A DNA stretch of 13,413 nucleotides from Leclercia sp. UBA7405 (lineage in GTDB: Bacteria; Pseudomonadota; Gammaproteobacteria; Enterobacterales; Enterobacteriaceae). Shown here piece after piece: positions 5,830-13,413 of the stretch; the first letter of the stretch is position 1, and each line of letters begins with the position of its first letter. Position numbers and translations under genes: made by a program. Where the stretch lies: assembly GCA_002469605.1 (NCBI GenBank), contig DKMV01000055.1, positions 1-13,413 of the forward strand. Direction: 5' to 3'. The notes beneath the pieces are model-generated. The model was not told where the DNA came from and did not search any database. It saw only the letters and a list, made by a program, of their open reading frames with translations.

Positions 5830-6885
5830 ATGAAAAAGACAGCTATCGCGATTGCAGTGGCACTGGCTGGCTTCGCTACCGTAGCGCAAGCCGCTCCTAA
5901 AGATAACACCTGGTACACTGGTGCTAAACTGGGCTGGTCTCAGTTCCACGATACTGGTTTTATCGACAACAATGGTCCTACCCACGAAAATCAGCTTGGT
6001 GCTGGTGCGTTTGGTGGCTACCAGGTTAACCCGTACGTTGGCTTCGAACTGGGCTACGACTGGTTAGGCCGTGAGCCGTACAAAGGCGACAACATCAATG
6101 GCGCATTCAAAGCTCAGGGCGTTCAGCTGACCGCTAAACTGGGTTACCCAATCACTGACGATCTGGACATCTACACTCGTCTGGGTGGTATGGTTTGGCG
6201 TGCAGATGCTAAAGCTAACGTTCCTGGCGGCGCATCCTTCAAAGATCACGACACTGGTGTTTCCCCAGTATTCGCTGGTGGCCTGGAATGGGCAATGACC
6301 CGTGACATCGCTACCCGTCTGGAATACCAGTGGACCAACAACATCGGTGATGCAAACACCGTTGGTACTCGTCAGGACAATGGCCTGCTGAGCGTTGGTG
6401 TTTCCTACCGTTTCGGCCAGCAGGAAGATGCTGCTCCGATCGTAGCTCCGGCTCCGGCTCCGGCTCCAGAAGTACAGACCAAGCACTTCACTCTGAAGTC
6501 TGACGTTCTGTTCAACTTCAACAAAGCAACTCTGAAACCAGAAGGCCAGCAGGCTCTGGATCAGATGTACAGCCAGCTGAGCAACCTGGATCCGAAAGAC
6601 GGTTCCGTAGTGGTTCTGGGCTTCACTGACCGTATCGGTTCTGACGCTTACAACCAGGGTCTGTCTGAGAAACGTGCTCAGTCTGTTGTTGATTACCTGA
6701 TCTCTAAAGGTATCCCGAGCAACAAGATCTCCGCACGCGGTATGGGCGAATCTAACCCGGTTACCGGCAGCACCTGTGACAACGTGAAACAGCGTGCAGC
6801 TCTGATCGACTGCCTGGCTCCGGATCGTCGCGTAGAGATCGAAGTTAAAGGTATCAAAGACGTTGTAACTCAGCCTGCGGCATAA
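5830..6885 (+). CDS. ompA: OmpA, major outer-membrane porin/structural protein
   Basis: OmpA is an abundant outer-membrane protein that links the membrane to peptidoglycan and serves as a phage and colicin receptor. The 351-residue precursor has a signal peptide (1-21, cleaved after VAQA), an eight-stranded barrel (about 22-196), a Pro-Ala hinge ([10 protein letters not shown], about 206-215) and a periplasmic OmpA-like domain (about 218-345). The peptidoglycan-binding Asp and Arg are D267 (in GFTDRIG) and R282 (in SEKRAQ), and the C316-C328 disulfide pair is present. The mature form is five residues longer than E. coli OmpA, mainly through an enlarged loop near 127-140 ([16 protein letters not shown]). 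The ATG at 5830 gives the canonical signal peptide; the frame stays open upstream to 5743, but that part is leader RNA. Codon choice is strongly biased (GGT, CTG, CGT, AAA), as expected for very high expression. Confidence 0.99.
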   Translation: MKKTAIAIAVALAGFATVAQAAPKDNTWYTGAKLGWSQFHDTGFIDNNGPTHENQLGAGAFGGYQVNPYVGFELGYDWLGREPYKGDNINGAFKAQGVQLTAKLGYPITDDLDIYTRLGGMVWRADAKANVPGGASFKDHDTGVSPVFAGGLEWAMTRDIATRLEYQWTNNIGDANTVGTRQDNGLLSVGVSYRFGQQEDAAPIVAPAPAPAPEVQTKHFTLKSDVLFNFNKATLKPEGQQALDQMYSQLSNLDPKDGSVVVLGFTDRIGSDAYNQGLSEKRAQSVVDYLISKGIPSNKISARGMGESNPVTGSTCDNVKQRAALIDCLAPDRRVEIEVKGIKDVVTQPAA

Positions 6886-6898
6886 GTTATCGTCTTAT

Positions 6899-6929
6899 AA
6901 AAAAACCCCGCTTTGCGGGGTTTTTTTTT
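6899..6929. terminator. Two-way terminator between ompA and matP
   Basis: AAAAACCCCGC (6901-6911) pairs with GCGGGGTTTTT (6915-6925) around a TTT loop, followed by a run of nine T ending at 6929. A run of seven A at 6899-6905 supplies the T tract on the other strand. It therefore can end both ompA (stop at 6885) and the convergent matP (stop at 6948). Confidence 0.93.
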
Positions 6930-6947
6930 GCCTGCCGGAAAGAAAAT

Positions 6948-7400
6948 TTACTTCTTGCCCAACAGAGCCTGCAGATCGGTTTTCAGCGTCGACATCTGGC
7001 TGGCGTACTTCTCTTTATGTTCCGCATCTTCGATCAGCTGCACTATCGTCTCGGACAGGGTTTTACCGCGCCGCTGAGCCAGCCCCGCCAGCCGTTGCCA
7101 GACCATAAACTCCAGGTCAATCGACTTTTTACGGGTGTGCTGATGTTCTGCATTGAAGTGCCGCTTACGCCGCGCGCGAATAGTTTGCTTCATGCGATTC
7201 AGCAGCGTCGGATTAATGTGTTTCTCGATCCAGCCATTAACCAGAACCGGTTCATTTTCCAGGGTCAGCAATAAATCCACCGCCTCTTTTGCCGCACTGG
7301 CCTCAAGGTGACAGGTAATCAATTCTCCTTCGCGGTGTTTTTTGACCAGGTACTTCCATTTCCAGCCGCTTTCGAGATTTTCCAGTTGTTGATATTTCAT
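6948..7400 (-). CDS. matP: MatP, Ter macrodomain organiser
   Basis: MatP binds 13-bp matS sites across the terminus region, compacts it, and links it to the divisome through ZapB. The 150-residue protein has the same length as E. coli MatP. It shows the N-terminal MatP domain ([21 protein letters not shown] onward), a basic linker ([16 protein letters not shown], 75-90), the ribbon-helix-helix DNA-binding part (KKSIDLEF then [27 protein letters not shown], about 91-126) and a C-terminal coiled-coil (127-150) used for tetramer bridging. The start is the same as in E. coli, with a weak GAGA ribosome binding site. It is convergent with ompA and divergent from lonH. A matS-like sequence lies just upstream of its start. 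Confidence 0.97.
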   Translation of the reverse strand: MKYQQLENLESGWKWKYLVKKHREGELITCHLEASAAKEAVDLLLTLENEPVLVNGWIEKHINPTLLNRMKQTIRARRKRHFNAEHQHTRKKSIDLEFMVWQRLAGLAQRRGKTLSETIVQLIEDAEHKEKYASQMSTLKTDLQALLGKK

Positions 7401-7412
7401 TGCGATCTCTGT

Positions 7413-7425
7413 GTGACCGTGTAAC
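7413..7425. promoter_or_regulatory. Degenerate matS-like sequence in the matP leader
   Basis: GTGACCGTGTAAC matches 11 of 13 positions of the matS consensus GTGACRNYGTCAC. It lies 13 bases upstream of the matP start, where a bound MatP tetramer could repress its own gene. Two mismatches, one in a conserved half-site, make binding uncertain. Confidence 0.3.
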
Positions 7426-7522
7426 TCTGTTCAGAATATCAGTTTTTTGCCGGTCTGCTGAAAAGAAATCATTACCTGTGATCGCAGAAGCCTCCCGGCT
7501 CGCTGAAACTCCCATTCCCTCA

Positions 7523-7551
7523 TGGGCAGAGCCTGCGCCATGCGGTATACT
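7523..7551 (+). promoter_or_regulatory. Probable lonH promoter
   Basis: TGGGCA (7523-7528; four of six to consensus) and TATACT (7546-7551; five of six) are separated by 17 bases. A start near 7558 leaves a leader of about 28 bases before the TTG start of lonH. Confidence 0.5.
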
Positions 7552-7585
7552 CCATCGTTTTACATCTGACTAAAAAACATCGACT

Positions 7586-9346
7586 TTGACCATTACGAAA
7601 CTAGCATGGCGTGACCTTGTTCCGGATACCGATAATTATCAGGAAGTGTTTGCACAGCCAGACCTCGCGAAAGAGCAAGAATACTTATTAAGCGATACTC
7701 AGCCACGTTTACAGTACGCGCTGGAGCAGGTGCTAAGCCCGTGGGCAACCTCACCCTTTATGCTGCTGAAGGCGCCGGACGAAGTAGAGTATCTGGGTTT
7801 ACTGACGGATGCCATCCGTGAACTGCAGCCAGAAACCGACACGGTTTCCGGTGGGGCGTATAGCGTCAACGGAAATGTTGTTAGCTGGACTCCGGCAACC
7901 TCTGCTGATGGCCGCTTTGCGGTCACTGCCGATGTCATTACCGCCGGCTGGGTTGAGGCTGAACAGCTCTTCGGCTGCGTGCGTCAGTTCAATAGTGAAA
8001 TTACGCTACAGCCGGGCCTGATTCATCAGGCCAACGGCGGCGTGCTAATGATCGCCCTGCGCACGCTGCTGGCCCAGCCGCTGCTCTGGATGCGCCTGAA
8101 AAATATCGCCACCCGGCAGCGTTTCGACTGGGTCGGATATGACGAATCGCGCCCGCTGCCTGTTTCCATCCCCCCGATGCCGCTCTCGCTGAAAGTGGTG
8201 CTGGTGGGCGATCGTGAAGCCCTGGCTGACTTCCAGGAGATGGAGCCGGAGCTGGCCGATCAGGCGATCTACAGTGAATTCGAAGACAATATTCAGATTC
8301 CCGACGCTGAAGAGATGCAGCAGTGGACCCGGTGGGTTGCGGCCCTGGCGGCGCGCGCTGAACTTCCGTCCCCTGCCCCCGATGCGTGGCCGGTGCTCAT
8401 CCGCGAAGCGGTGCGCTATACCGGCGATCAGGAGACGCTACCCCTTTGCCCGCTCTGGCTTGGTAAGCAGCTTCGCGAAGTGGCGGCCCTGACGGAGGAT
8501 GAAAGCTTTACGGGCGAGCAGCTGGCACAGATGCTGCTGCAGCGGGAGTGGCGTGAAGGTTATCTCGCCGACCGCATGCAGGATGAGATCCTGCTGGAGC
8601 AGATCCTGGTCGAGACCGAAGGTGAACGCGTTGGGCAGATCAACGCCCTGTCGGTGATTGAATTCCCCGGCCACCCGCGCGCCTTTGGCGAGCCGTCGCG
8701 CATCAGCTGCGTGGTTCACATTGGCGATGGCGAGTTTATTGATATTGAGCGCAAAGCCGAGCTGGGCGGGAATATCCACGCCAAGGGCATGATGATCATG
8801 CAGGCTTACCTGATGTCCCAGCTCCAGCTGGATCAGCAGATCCCCTTCACCGCCTCGCTCACCTTTGAGCAGTCTTACAGTGAAGTGGATGGCGACAGCG
8901 CCTCTATGGCGGAGCTGTGCGCGCTGATCAGCGCCCTGGCCGAGGTGCCTGTTAACCAGAGCATTGCCATTACCGGCTCTGTGGATCAGTTTGGCCGCGC
9001 CCAGCCCGTCGGCGGTCTGAATGAAAAAATTGAAGGCTTCTTTACCGTCTGCCAGCAGCGCGGTTTAAGCGGTAAACAGGGTGTGATTATCCCGCTGCCG
9101 AACGTTCGGCATCTGAGCCTGAGCCAGGAAGTGTTGAAAGCGGTAGAAGAAGAACAATTCTCCATCTGGGCAATCGAAGATATTGCAGATGCACTACCCT
9201 TACTGACAAATCTGGTCTGGGATGGCGAAGGGCAGACAACGCTTATGCAGACCATCCAGGAACGTATTGTTCAGGCAACACAGCAGGAAGCACGTCATCG
9301 TTATCCATGGCCGTTACGCTGGCTGAGCTGGTTTAGTTCAAACTGA
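7586..9346 (+). CDS. lonH: LonH (YcbZ), Lon-like serine protease without a working ATPase
   Basis: The 586-residue protein matches YcbZ/LonH along its length (E. coli 586). The C-terminal third is a Lon protease domain with the Ser-Lys dyad: S438 in [10 protein letters not shown] and K481 in GGLNEKIEG. Their separation of 43 residues equals that of Lon (S679/K722). The N-terminal and middle part resembles a decayed AAA+ module related to LonB: no Walker A is present, and where Lon-type proteins have ANGGVLFLDE this one has [11 protein letters not shown] (149-159), losing the Walker B acids. ATP-driven unfolding is therefore unlikely; its substrate is unknown. The start is a TTG at 7586, giving [15 protein letters not shown] as in E. 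coli, with no clear Shine-Dalgarno sequence. It is divergent from matP, and its stop codon lies within the FadR operator of fabA. Confidence 0.94.
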   Translation: MTITKLAWRDLVPDTDNYQEVFAQPDLAKEQEYLLSDTQPRLQYALEQVLSPWATSPFMLLKAPDEVEYLGLLTDAIRELQPETDTVSGGAYSVNGNVVSWTPATSADGRFAVTADVITAGWVEAEQLFGCVRQFNSEITLQPGLIHQANGGVLMIALRTLLAQPLLWMRLKNIATRQRFDWVGYDESRPLPVSIPPMPLSLKVVLVGDREALADFQEMEPELADQAIYSEFEDNIQIPDAEEMQQWTRWVAALAARAELPSPAPDAWPVLIREAVRYTGDQETLPLCPLWLGKQLREVAALTEDESFTGEQLAQMLLQREWREGYLADRMQDEILLEQILVETEGERVGQINALSVIEFPGHPRAFGEPSRISCVVHIGDGEFIDIERKAELGGNIHAKGMMIMQAYLMSQLQLDQQIPFTASLTFEQSYSEVDGDSASMAELCALISALAEVPVNQSIAITGSVDQFGRAQPVGGLNEKIEGFFTVCQQRGLSGKQGVIIPLPNVRHLSLSQEVLKAVEEEQFSIWAIEDIADALPLLTNLVWDGEGQTTLMQTIQERIVQATQQEARHRYPWPLRWLSWFSSN

Positions 9347-9360
9347 TCGGACTTGTTCAG
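9343..9360. promoter_or_regulatory. FadR activator site of fabA
   Basis: CTGATCGGACTTGTTCAG matches the known E. coli fabA FadR site. It overlaps the -35 (9353-9358) and includes the lonH stop codon TGA (9344-9346). FadR bound there activates fabA when fatty acids are scarce, and long-chain acyl-CoA releases it. Confidence 0.85.
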
Positions 9361-9381
9361 CGTACACGTGTTAGCTATCCT
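9353..9381 (+). promoter_or_regulatory. fabA promoter
   Basis: TTGTTC (9353-9358) and TATCCT (9376-9381) have a 17-base spacer and match the proximal fabA promoter of E. coli. The -35 lies in the FadR site and the spacer is filled by the FabR site, so the activator and repressor act on the same promoter. Confidence 0.75.
9359..9376. promoter_or_regulatory. FabR repressor site of fabA
   Basis: AGCGTACACGTGTTAGCT is a near-perfect inverted repeat matching the enterobacterial FabR operator found at fabA and fabB. It sits between the -35 and -10 hexamers, where binding of FabR with unsaturated thioesters would block transcription. Confidence 0.85.
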
Positions 9382-9414
9382 GCGTGCTTCACTAAAATAA
9401 GGCTTACTGAGAAC

Positions 9415-9933
9415 ATGGTAGAAAAACGCGAATCCTATACAAAAGAAGATCTTCTTGCCTCTGGTCGCGGTGAACTGTTTGGCGCTAAAGGCCCACAGTT
9501 ACCGGCCCCGAACATGCTGATGATGGACCGTGTCGTTAAGATGACGGAAACCGGCGGCAACTTCGATAAGGGTTACGTAGAAGCAGAGCTCGATATCAAC
9601 CCGGACATGTGGTTCTTCGGTTGCCACTTTATTGGCGACCCGGTAATGCCAGGCTGCCTGGGCCTCGACGCTATGTGGCAGCTGGTTGGTTTCTACCTCG
9701 GCTGGCTGGGCGGCGAAGGTAAAGGCCGCGCGCTGGGCGTGGGCGAAGTGAAGTTCACTGGTCAGGTTCTGCCAACCGCGAAAAAAGTGACCTACCGTAT
9801 TCACTTTAAGCGCATCGTTAACCGCCGCCTGATCATGGGCCTGGCAGATGGTGAGGTGCTGGTTGATGGTCGTCTGATCTACAGCGCAAGCGACCTGAAA
9901 GTGGGTCTGTTCCAGGATACTTCCGCGTTCTGA
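9415..9933 (+). CDS. fabA: FabA, 3-hydroxydecanoyl-ACP dehydratase/isomerase
   Basis: FabA dehydrates 3-hydroxyacyl-ACP and isomerises trans-2-decenoyl-ACP to the cis-3 form, the committed step of anaerobic unsaturated fatty-acid synthesis in the cytoplasm. The 172-residue product has the E. coli length and is nearly identical by eye. The hot-dog fold active site is present: H71 in [16 protein letters not shown] and D85 in LGLDAMWQL. The C-terminus [13 protein letters not shown] is conserved. An AAGG at 9399-9402 and a GAG near the ATG are the likely ribosome binding elements. It has its own promoter under FadR and FabR control and a strong terminator, so it is a single-gene unit. Confidence 0.99.
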   Translation: MVEKRESYTKEDLLASGRGELFGAKGPQLPAPNMLMMDRVVKMTETGGNFDKGYVEAELDINPDMWFFGCHFIGDPVMPGCLGLDAMWQLVGFYLGWLGGEGKGRALGVGEVKFTGQVLPTAKKVTYRIHFKRIVNRRLIMGLADGEVLVDGRLIYSASDLKVGLFQDTSAF

Positions 9934-9960
9934 TGATGCTTTTCTGAAAGCATAAAAGGC

Positions 9961-9990
9961 GAAACCTCCGCAGTGCGGAGGTTTCTTTTT
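9961..9990. terminator. Terminator between convergent fabA and rmf
   Basis: GAAACCTCCGC (9961-9971) and GCGGAGGTTTC (9975-9985) form a perfect 11-bp stem with a 3-base loop, followed by TTTTT (9986-9990): a clear intrinsic terminator for fabA. On the minus strand the hairpin is followed by GCCTTTT, a poorer tract, so it may also end rmf 17 bases past its stop. Confidence 0.92.
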
Positions 9991-10002
9991 AAAGAGACGG
10001 TA

Positions 10003-10170
10003 TCAGGCAAGTACTGCCCTGTCTCCGATGGCTTCTCGCCAGCCCCCCAACCATTGTGACCTCTGATTCAGAGTCTGATAGGGACACATTTCTTTCGAAC
10101 GTCCGGCGATGCCAGCCTGATAACCACGTTGATGAGCCCTTTCCAGGCGATCTCGTTTCTGTCTCTTCAT
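10003..10170 (-). CDS. rmf: Rmf, ribosome modulation factor
   Basis: Rmf is a small basic protein that dimerises 70S ribosomes into inactive 100S particles in stationary phase and slow growth. The minus strand from the ATG at 10170 encodes 55 residues, MKRQKRDRLERAHQRGYQAG then IAGRSKEMCPYQTLNQRSQW and LGGWREAIGDRAVLA, the same length as E. coli Rmf and matching it except at the last residues. The N-terminus is rich in Lys and Arg, as expected for an rRNA binder. GAGG elements lie upstream, one of them only one base from the ATG and another (GAGGG) about nine bases away. An overlapping 65-residue frame (9989-10186) has no such similarity and is a shadow. It is convergent with fabA. Confidence 0.97.
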   Translation of the reverse strand: MKRQKRDRLERAHQRGYQAGIAGRSKEMCPYQTLNQRSQWLGGWREAIGDRAVLA

Positions 10171-10241
10171 GCCTCGTTTCCCTCATTATTTGGTCTGGTG
10201 GAAAAGAAAACAGTGATTACAAAATGTGCAATCACATCTAA

Positions 10242-10270
10242 TGGATACCCTGAATAAAGCCCATCGTCAA
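10242..10270 (-). promoter_or_regulatory. Candidate rmf promoter
   Basis: On the minus strand TTGACG (10270-10265, five of six to the -35 consensus) is 17 bases upstream of TATCCA (10247-10242). A start near 10235 would give a leader of about 65 bases. The -10 is weak, in keeping with a promoter that needs stationary-phase conditions, but this is inference. Confidence 0.45.
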
Positions 10271-10369
10271 TGCGCAAAATTCACGCCAGTGTCATATTTG
10301 TGAGCTAGCCTGAAGTTCATTTGTACAAAAACTGTGATCCGGCACAAGTAACAGCCTGAGGTAAAAACG

Positions 10370-10408
10370 AAAAAAAAACCGCAATCAGCGCGAGGCGGAT
10401 TGCGGTTT
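10370..10408 (-). terminator. Terminator of the pqiABC operon
   Basis: On the minus strand an 11-bp perfect stem AAACCGCAATC/GATTGCGGTTT (10408-10398 with 10386-10376) with an 11-base loop is followed by an uninterrupted run of T (complement of the A run from 10370). It starts 18 bases after the pqiC stop, at the expected place for the end of the operon. Confidence 0.9.
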
Positions 10409-10425
10409 CGGTCGATGAATTTTAC

Positions 10426-10992
10426 TTATGGCAGGCGAGAGATCTCGGCGGCTATACGGGCCGACTCCTGAGCCCAGCCCTGCGCCAGCACCTTCACCAT
10501 CTCGTCATAGCCATCTTTCTGCTGCTTCAGCTCCAGATGGAAAGGACGTTTTGTCAGCTGCCCTTGATGGTTCAACAGCCACTCACCGCTAATAATAACG
10601 CTACCGTCATACCGGCCATGGAAGCCGGTAACATTGACGTTCAGCGTATCCTGATCGCTCCCCAGCGGCTGCGACGCCACTACCCAACCGGGCATCTGGC
10701 TGCTGAGGTTAGCCACCAGCGTATTACGCAGCTGCTGATCGAGCGGGCTGGCCCACAGATTATTATTGGCGATCACGTACTGCACATCGCTGGTCTGATA
10801 CACCACGCCGTTGCCCGCCAGATAATCCGGCACCGCTACCTGCTCTACCCACAGCAGGCGGTTACCCTGGCTGGCGGAGCTTGCCCCGCCTACCTGGGCT
10901 GCCACCGGCAGCTGATAGTAACTCTTGTTATCCTCGCCTGAGCTACAGGCGGCCAGCAGCGCCGCTACGGCGATCGGTAACCATTTTTTCAT
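10426..10992 (-). CDS. pqiC: PqiC, outer-membrane lipoprotein of the Pqi lipid-transport system
   Basis: PqiC (formerly YmbA) anchors the periplasmic PqiB needle at the outer membrane in the MCE-type PqiABC lipid-transport system. The 188-residue precursor begins MKKWLPIAVAALLAAC, a signal peptide with a lipobox (LAAC) and lipidated Cys16. The +2 residue is Ser, which favours outer-membrane sorting. The rest fits the ABC-transport auxiliary/DUF330-type lipoprotein family, with YYQLP near the start of the mature protein, LLWVEQVAVPDYLAGNGVVYQTSDVQ and the C-terminal SARIAAEISRLP. Its ATG overlaps the pqiB stop by one base (TAATG), so translation is probably coupled. Confidence 0.95.
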   Translation of the reverse strand: MKKWLPIAVAALLAACSSGEDNKSYYQLPVAAQVGGASSASQGNRLLWVEQVAVPDYLAGNGVVYQTSDVQYVIANNNLWASPLDQQLRNTLVANLSSQMPGWVVASQPLGSDQDTLNVNVTGFHGRYDGSVIISGEWLLNHQGQLTKRPFHLELKQQKDGYDEMVKVLAQGWAQESARIAAEISRLP

Positions 10993-12629
10993 TATTTAGC
11001 CCTCTTCGGCTCAGGGTCCTTTTGATCTTTCGCTTCAAAGACCAGCGCGTTGCTCTTGCTATTCAGGGTCTTCAGTACGGGCTGTAGCTCACGCAGTACC
11101 TGATCGAGGCGCTGCATATCCGCCACCATCTTGTTATAGGCGGCCGAGCCCGGCTGGAAGCCCTGCATGCTGCGGTTGAGTTCGCGCAGGGTTTTCTGCA
11201 TATCCTGCGGCAACTGCTGCATAGACTGGCTGGCGGTGATCTGGTTGAGATTATCCAGCGTCTTCTGCAGACGGCGCATGGTGACCTGGCTTTCGTTCAG
11301 GGTATTGGTCGCCTGCTCCAGCATCGGGTTAAGCGGCAGGTTATTGATCTTATCAAGCGTATCCATCAGGCGCTGCTGGATCTGCGCCAACCCGCTGCTT
11401 ACCGTCGGGATAATTTTGTAGCCGCCAAACTCCGTCACGTCCGGTGGCGGTGGCGCCTTCGGATAGAAGTCCATATCCACGTATAGCGCGCCCGTCACCA
11501 GGTTACCGGTTTTCAGGGAGGCGCGCAGGCCGCGCTTCATCAGCTCGTTCAGATTATCGCCGAGATCCGGCCCTTCACCGACCTGATTAACCAGCCGCTC
11601 CGGCTCAATGCGCACCAGCACCGGAATGCGATAGTCATCGTCCAGCACCTGACGCAGGCCCGGCACGAAGAACGGCACCTGGCCTACCGTACCCAGACGG
11701 ATACCGCGGAACTCAACCGGTGCACCCGGCTGCAGGCCACGCACCGAATCTTTAAAGAACATCAGATAATCGATGTGATCGGTATAGAGTGCGTCCTGAA
11801 TCGACCTCTGGTCATCGAAGAGGCGGAACGCCGTTTTCTCTGCCACCGGCTGTCCGAGCTCCTGCCCTTCAGGCACATCAAAGCTCACGCCGCCGCCAAA
11901 GAGCGTGGTCAGCGACCCCATCTCGACGCGCATACCTGCAGAGGTGAGATCCACCGCGATACCGCTGTCTTTCCAGAAGCGAACGTTGCTGGTAACCAGG
12001 CGGTCATTTGGCGCATTGATAAACAGCTGATAGCTGATGGTGCGTTTCTGGGTATCGAAGGTACTGGTCTCTACCGAGCCGACGCGATAACCCCGGAACA
12101 GAACCGGATCGCCCGGGCTGAGCTGTCCGGCCTTTTTACTGTCGAGAATGACGCGGATACCTTTCGCATCTGGCGGCGCCAGCGGCGGAGAGTCCAGCAG
12201 CTGGTACTCATTTTTTTGCACCCCTTTGGTGCCGGGCTGCAGCTCAATATAGGCCCCGGAGAGCAGCGTTCCCAGCCCGCTAATGCCTTCACGCCCCACC
12301 TGCGGTTTTACCACCCAGAAGACGGAGTCGCCGTGCAGCACCTTTTCCATTCCGGCATTGAGGCGAGCCTTGATCTCTACGTGCTTAAGATCGTCAGTAA
12401 GGGTCGCACTTTCTACCACGCCTACGTTCACGCTACGGCTTTTGATGGTGGTCTTACCGCCCTCGATGCCTTCGGCATTGGTAGTGATAAGCGTTACTTC
12501 CGGGCCCTGGTGGCTGTAATGATAAAACAGGATCCATGCGCCGATCAGGGCGGTCACGATGGGGAAAATCCACACCGGCGACCAGTTTCTGACCTTCTGC
12601 ACTTTCGCCTCTCCGCTTTTCTTTTCCAT
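10992..12629 (-). CDS. pqiB: PqiB, MCE-domain periplasmic lipid-transport needle
   Basis: PqiB is an inner-membrane-anchored MCE protein that forms a hexameric, syringe-like tube for lipid movement across the periplasm. The 545-residue product has one N-terminal membrane helix (WSPVWIFPIVTALIGAWILF, about 16-35), three MCE domains (about 42-132, 157-255 and 286-390; the second and third share the motif L.PG.PV.FRG.R.G.V) and a long C-terminal coiled-coil region (about 412-525) that forms the needle. I chose the ATG at 12629, four bases after the pqiA stop, because it matches the E. coli N-terminus; an upstream ATG at 12665 inside pqiA would add 12 residues. A GAGGA about 12 bases upstream may serve as ribosome binding site. 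It is the middle gene of the pqi operon. Confidence 0.96.
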   Translation of the reverse strand: MEKKSGEAKVQKVRNWSPVWIFPIVTALIGAWILFYHYSHQGPEVTLITTNAEGIEGGKTTIKSRSVNVGVVESATLTDDLKHVEIKARLNAGMEKVLHGDSVFWVVKPQVGREGISGLGTLLSGAYIELQPGTKGVQKNEYQLLDSPPLAPPDAKGIRVILDSKKAGQLSPGDPVLFRGYRVGSVETSTFDTQKRTISYQLFINAPNDRLVTSNVRFWKDSGIAVDLTSAGMRVEMGSLTTLFGGGVSFDVPEGQELGQPVAEKTAFRLFDDQRSIQDALYTDHIDYLMFFKDSVRGLQPGAPVEFRGIRLGTVGQVPFFVPGLRQVLDDDYRIPVLVRIEPERLVNQVGEGPDLGDNLNELMKRGLRASLKTGNLVTGALYVDMDFYPKAPPPPDVTEFGGYKIIPTVSSGLAQIQQRLMDTLDKINNLPLNPMLEQATNTLNESQVTMRRLQKTLDNLNQITASQSMQQLPQDMQKTLRELNRSMQGFQPGSAAYNKMVADMQRLDQVLRELQPVLKTLNSKSNALVFEAKDQKDPEPKRAK

Positions 12630-12633
12630 GTTC

Positions 12634-13413
12634 TTACTTATCCTCATGGCTTGACTCTGGCTCACGATCCCACGATAAACGAGGGTCGAAGGTCATGGCC
12701 GCAAACATGGTCATAATCACGACCAGTGCAAACATCAGCGCGCCCAGGGCGGGATAGATATTCATCAGCCCCCCAATACGCACCAGCGCCGACAATACGG
12801 CAATCACAAAGACGTCAATCATTGACCAGCGTCCGACAAACTCAACAACTTCATAAATCAGGTGCATGCGCTCGCTGTCGCGCTGCCCGTGCCCCTTAGC
12901 ATCCCAGCACAGCCAGGCGATGGCGATCATCTTCAGGGTCGGTACCATGATGCTAGCGATGAAGATCACCAGCGCCACCGGATAGGACCCCTCTCCCCAG
13001 AGCAAAATAACGCCGGCCATAATGGTCGAGGGCATCTTATCGCCGAGCAGATCGGTGATCATGATCGGCAGAATATTGGCAGGCAGATAGAGAATGATGG
13101 AGGTGATCAGCAGCGCCATGGTCCACTGCAGGCTGTTTTTCCGACGTACGTAGCCTTTCGTTTTACAGCGCGGGCAGACCCGCTGCTCTGCCGGCAGGAT
13201 CGCCGTACAGCAGGAGCAGGAGCGCAGCCCCTGGCGAATGCCTGGCAGGCCAGGCTCCACCGGTTGTGCCAGCGCCGGTGCTGGCGCAATATCATCCCAG
13301 ACCCAGCGGCGATCCACGCACTGAAACGCGCGCAGCTGCAGGACGCAGTAGAGGCACCAGGGGATAAAGCTGCTGCCAATTCCTACATCGCCATAGGCCA
13401 TCAGCTTCACAAA
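12634..13413 (-). CDS. pqiA: PqiA, inner-membrane protein of the Pqi system (C-terminal part)
   Basis: PqiA is the multi-pass inner-membrane partner of the MCE protein PqiB (family shared with YebS/LetA). Only the last 259 residues are in the window; the E. coli protein has about 417, so the start and the operon promoter lie beyond 13413. The visible part starts in a membrane-proximal region (SSFIPWCLYCVL), then has a zinc-ribbon-like four-cysteine set (C66 and C69 in CSCC, C80 and C83 in CPRC, numbered from the window edge). Four hydrophobic segments follow, near 98-120, 130-168, 197-213 and 219-241. The C-terminal tail is short and acidic (REPESSHEDK). A GTG at 13410 is in frame but is internal, not the start. 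Confidence 0.95.
   Translation of the reverse strand, partial: FVKLMAYGDVGIGSSFIPWCLYCVLQLRAFQCVDRRWVWDDIAPAPALAQPVEPGLPGIRQGLRSCSCCTAILPAEQRVCPRCKTKGYVRRKNSLQWTMALLITSIILYLPANILPIMITDLLGDKMPSTIMAGVILLWGEGSYPVALVIFIASIMVPTLKMIAIAWLCWDAKGHGQRDSERMHLIYEVVEFVGRWSMIDVFVIAVLSALVRIGGLMNIYPALGALMFALVVIMTMFAAMTFDPRLSWDREPESSHEDK

Noticed and set aside
9989..10186. A 65-codon minus-strand frame over rmf
   Set aside because: The overlapping frame at 10003-10170 encodes Rmf, so this one is out of frame with a real gene.
10212..10236. GTGATT...AATCAC inverted repeat and an AAATGTG...TCACAT sequence upstream of rmf, resembling a CRP site
   Set aside because: The half-sites are separated by the wrong distance (the CRP-like version is about four bases short), so I do not call a CRP site.
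11775..12716. A 313-codon plus-strand open frame opposite pqiB
   Set aside because: It is antisense to the MCE domains of PqiB and runs into pqiA; no recognisable domain or start signal.

Overview
The window is chromosomal DNA from a member of the Enterobacteriaceae. The block helD - yccF - yccS - sxy - sulA - ompA - matP - lonH - fabA - rmf - pqiC - pqiB - pqiA has the same order and relative orientations as in Escherichia coli K-12, here read in the opposite direction. Remembered sequence features of OmpA (loop lengths and the [10 protein letters not shown] hinge) and of the other proteins fit the Enterobacter/Leclercia/Lelliottia side of the family better than Escherichia or Klebsiella, but the genus cannot be fixed by eye. 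This is core genome: I see no insertion sequence, prophage, CRISPR array, tRNA or rRNA.

Layout. Positions 1-160 are a perfect fold-back: 1-60 is the exact reverse complement of 101-160 around a 40-base spacer. It interrupts helD (DNA helicase IV, minus strand) at its DExx-box motif, so only about 438 N-terminal residues are intact. This looks like a contig-end or amplification chimera, but it could be a real inverted duplication. Next come the membrane genes yccF and yccS (plus strand), whose end overlaps the end of the convergent competence regulator sxy/tfoX by 20 bases. sulA follows with a textbook LexA box, then ompA with its long, conserved leader. Facing ompA across a shared hairpin terminator is matP. 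Divergent from matP are lonH (ycbZ) and then fabA, whose FadR and FabR operators begin on the lonH stop codon. fabA faces rmf, a 55-residue gene easily missed because of its size, across another two-way terminator. The minus-strand operon pqiA(partial)-pqiB-pqiC closes the window and ends in a strong terminator.

How the genes relate. Several are stress or envelope functions: SulA stops division during the SOS response, Rmf hibernates ribosomes in stationary phase, MatP organises the Ter region, OmpA ties the outer membrane to peptidoglycan, PqiABC forms a trans-envelope lipid-transport system, and FabA makes the unsaturated fatty-acid precursor. Apart from yccFS and pqiABC they look like single transcription units with their own control sites.

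I did not find a wholly new system. The points most worth a second look are the fold-back in helD, a terminator-like hairpin inside the sxy coding region, a perfect 14-bp palindrome overlapping a candidate sxy promoter, and a matS-like sequence just upstream of matP.
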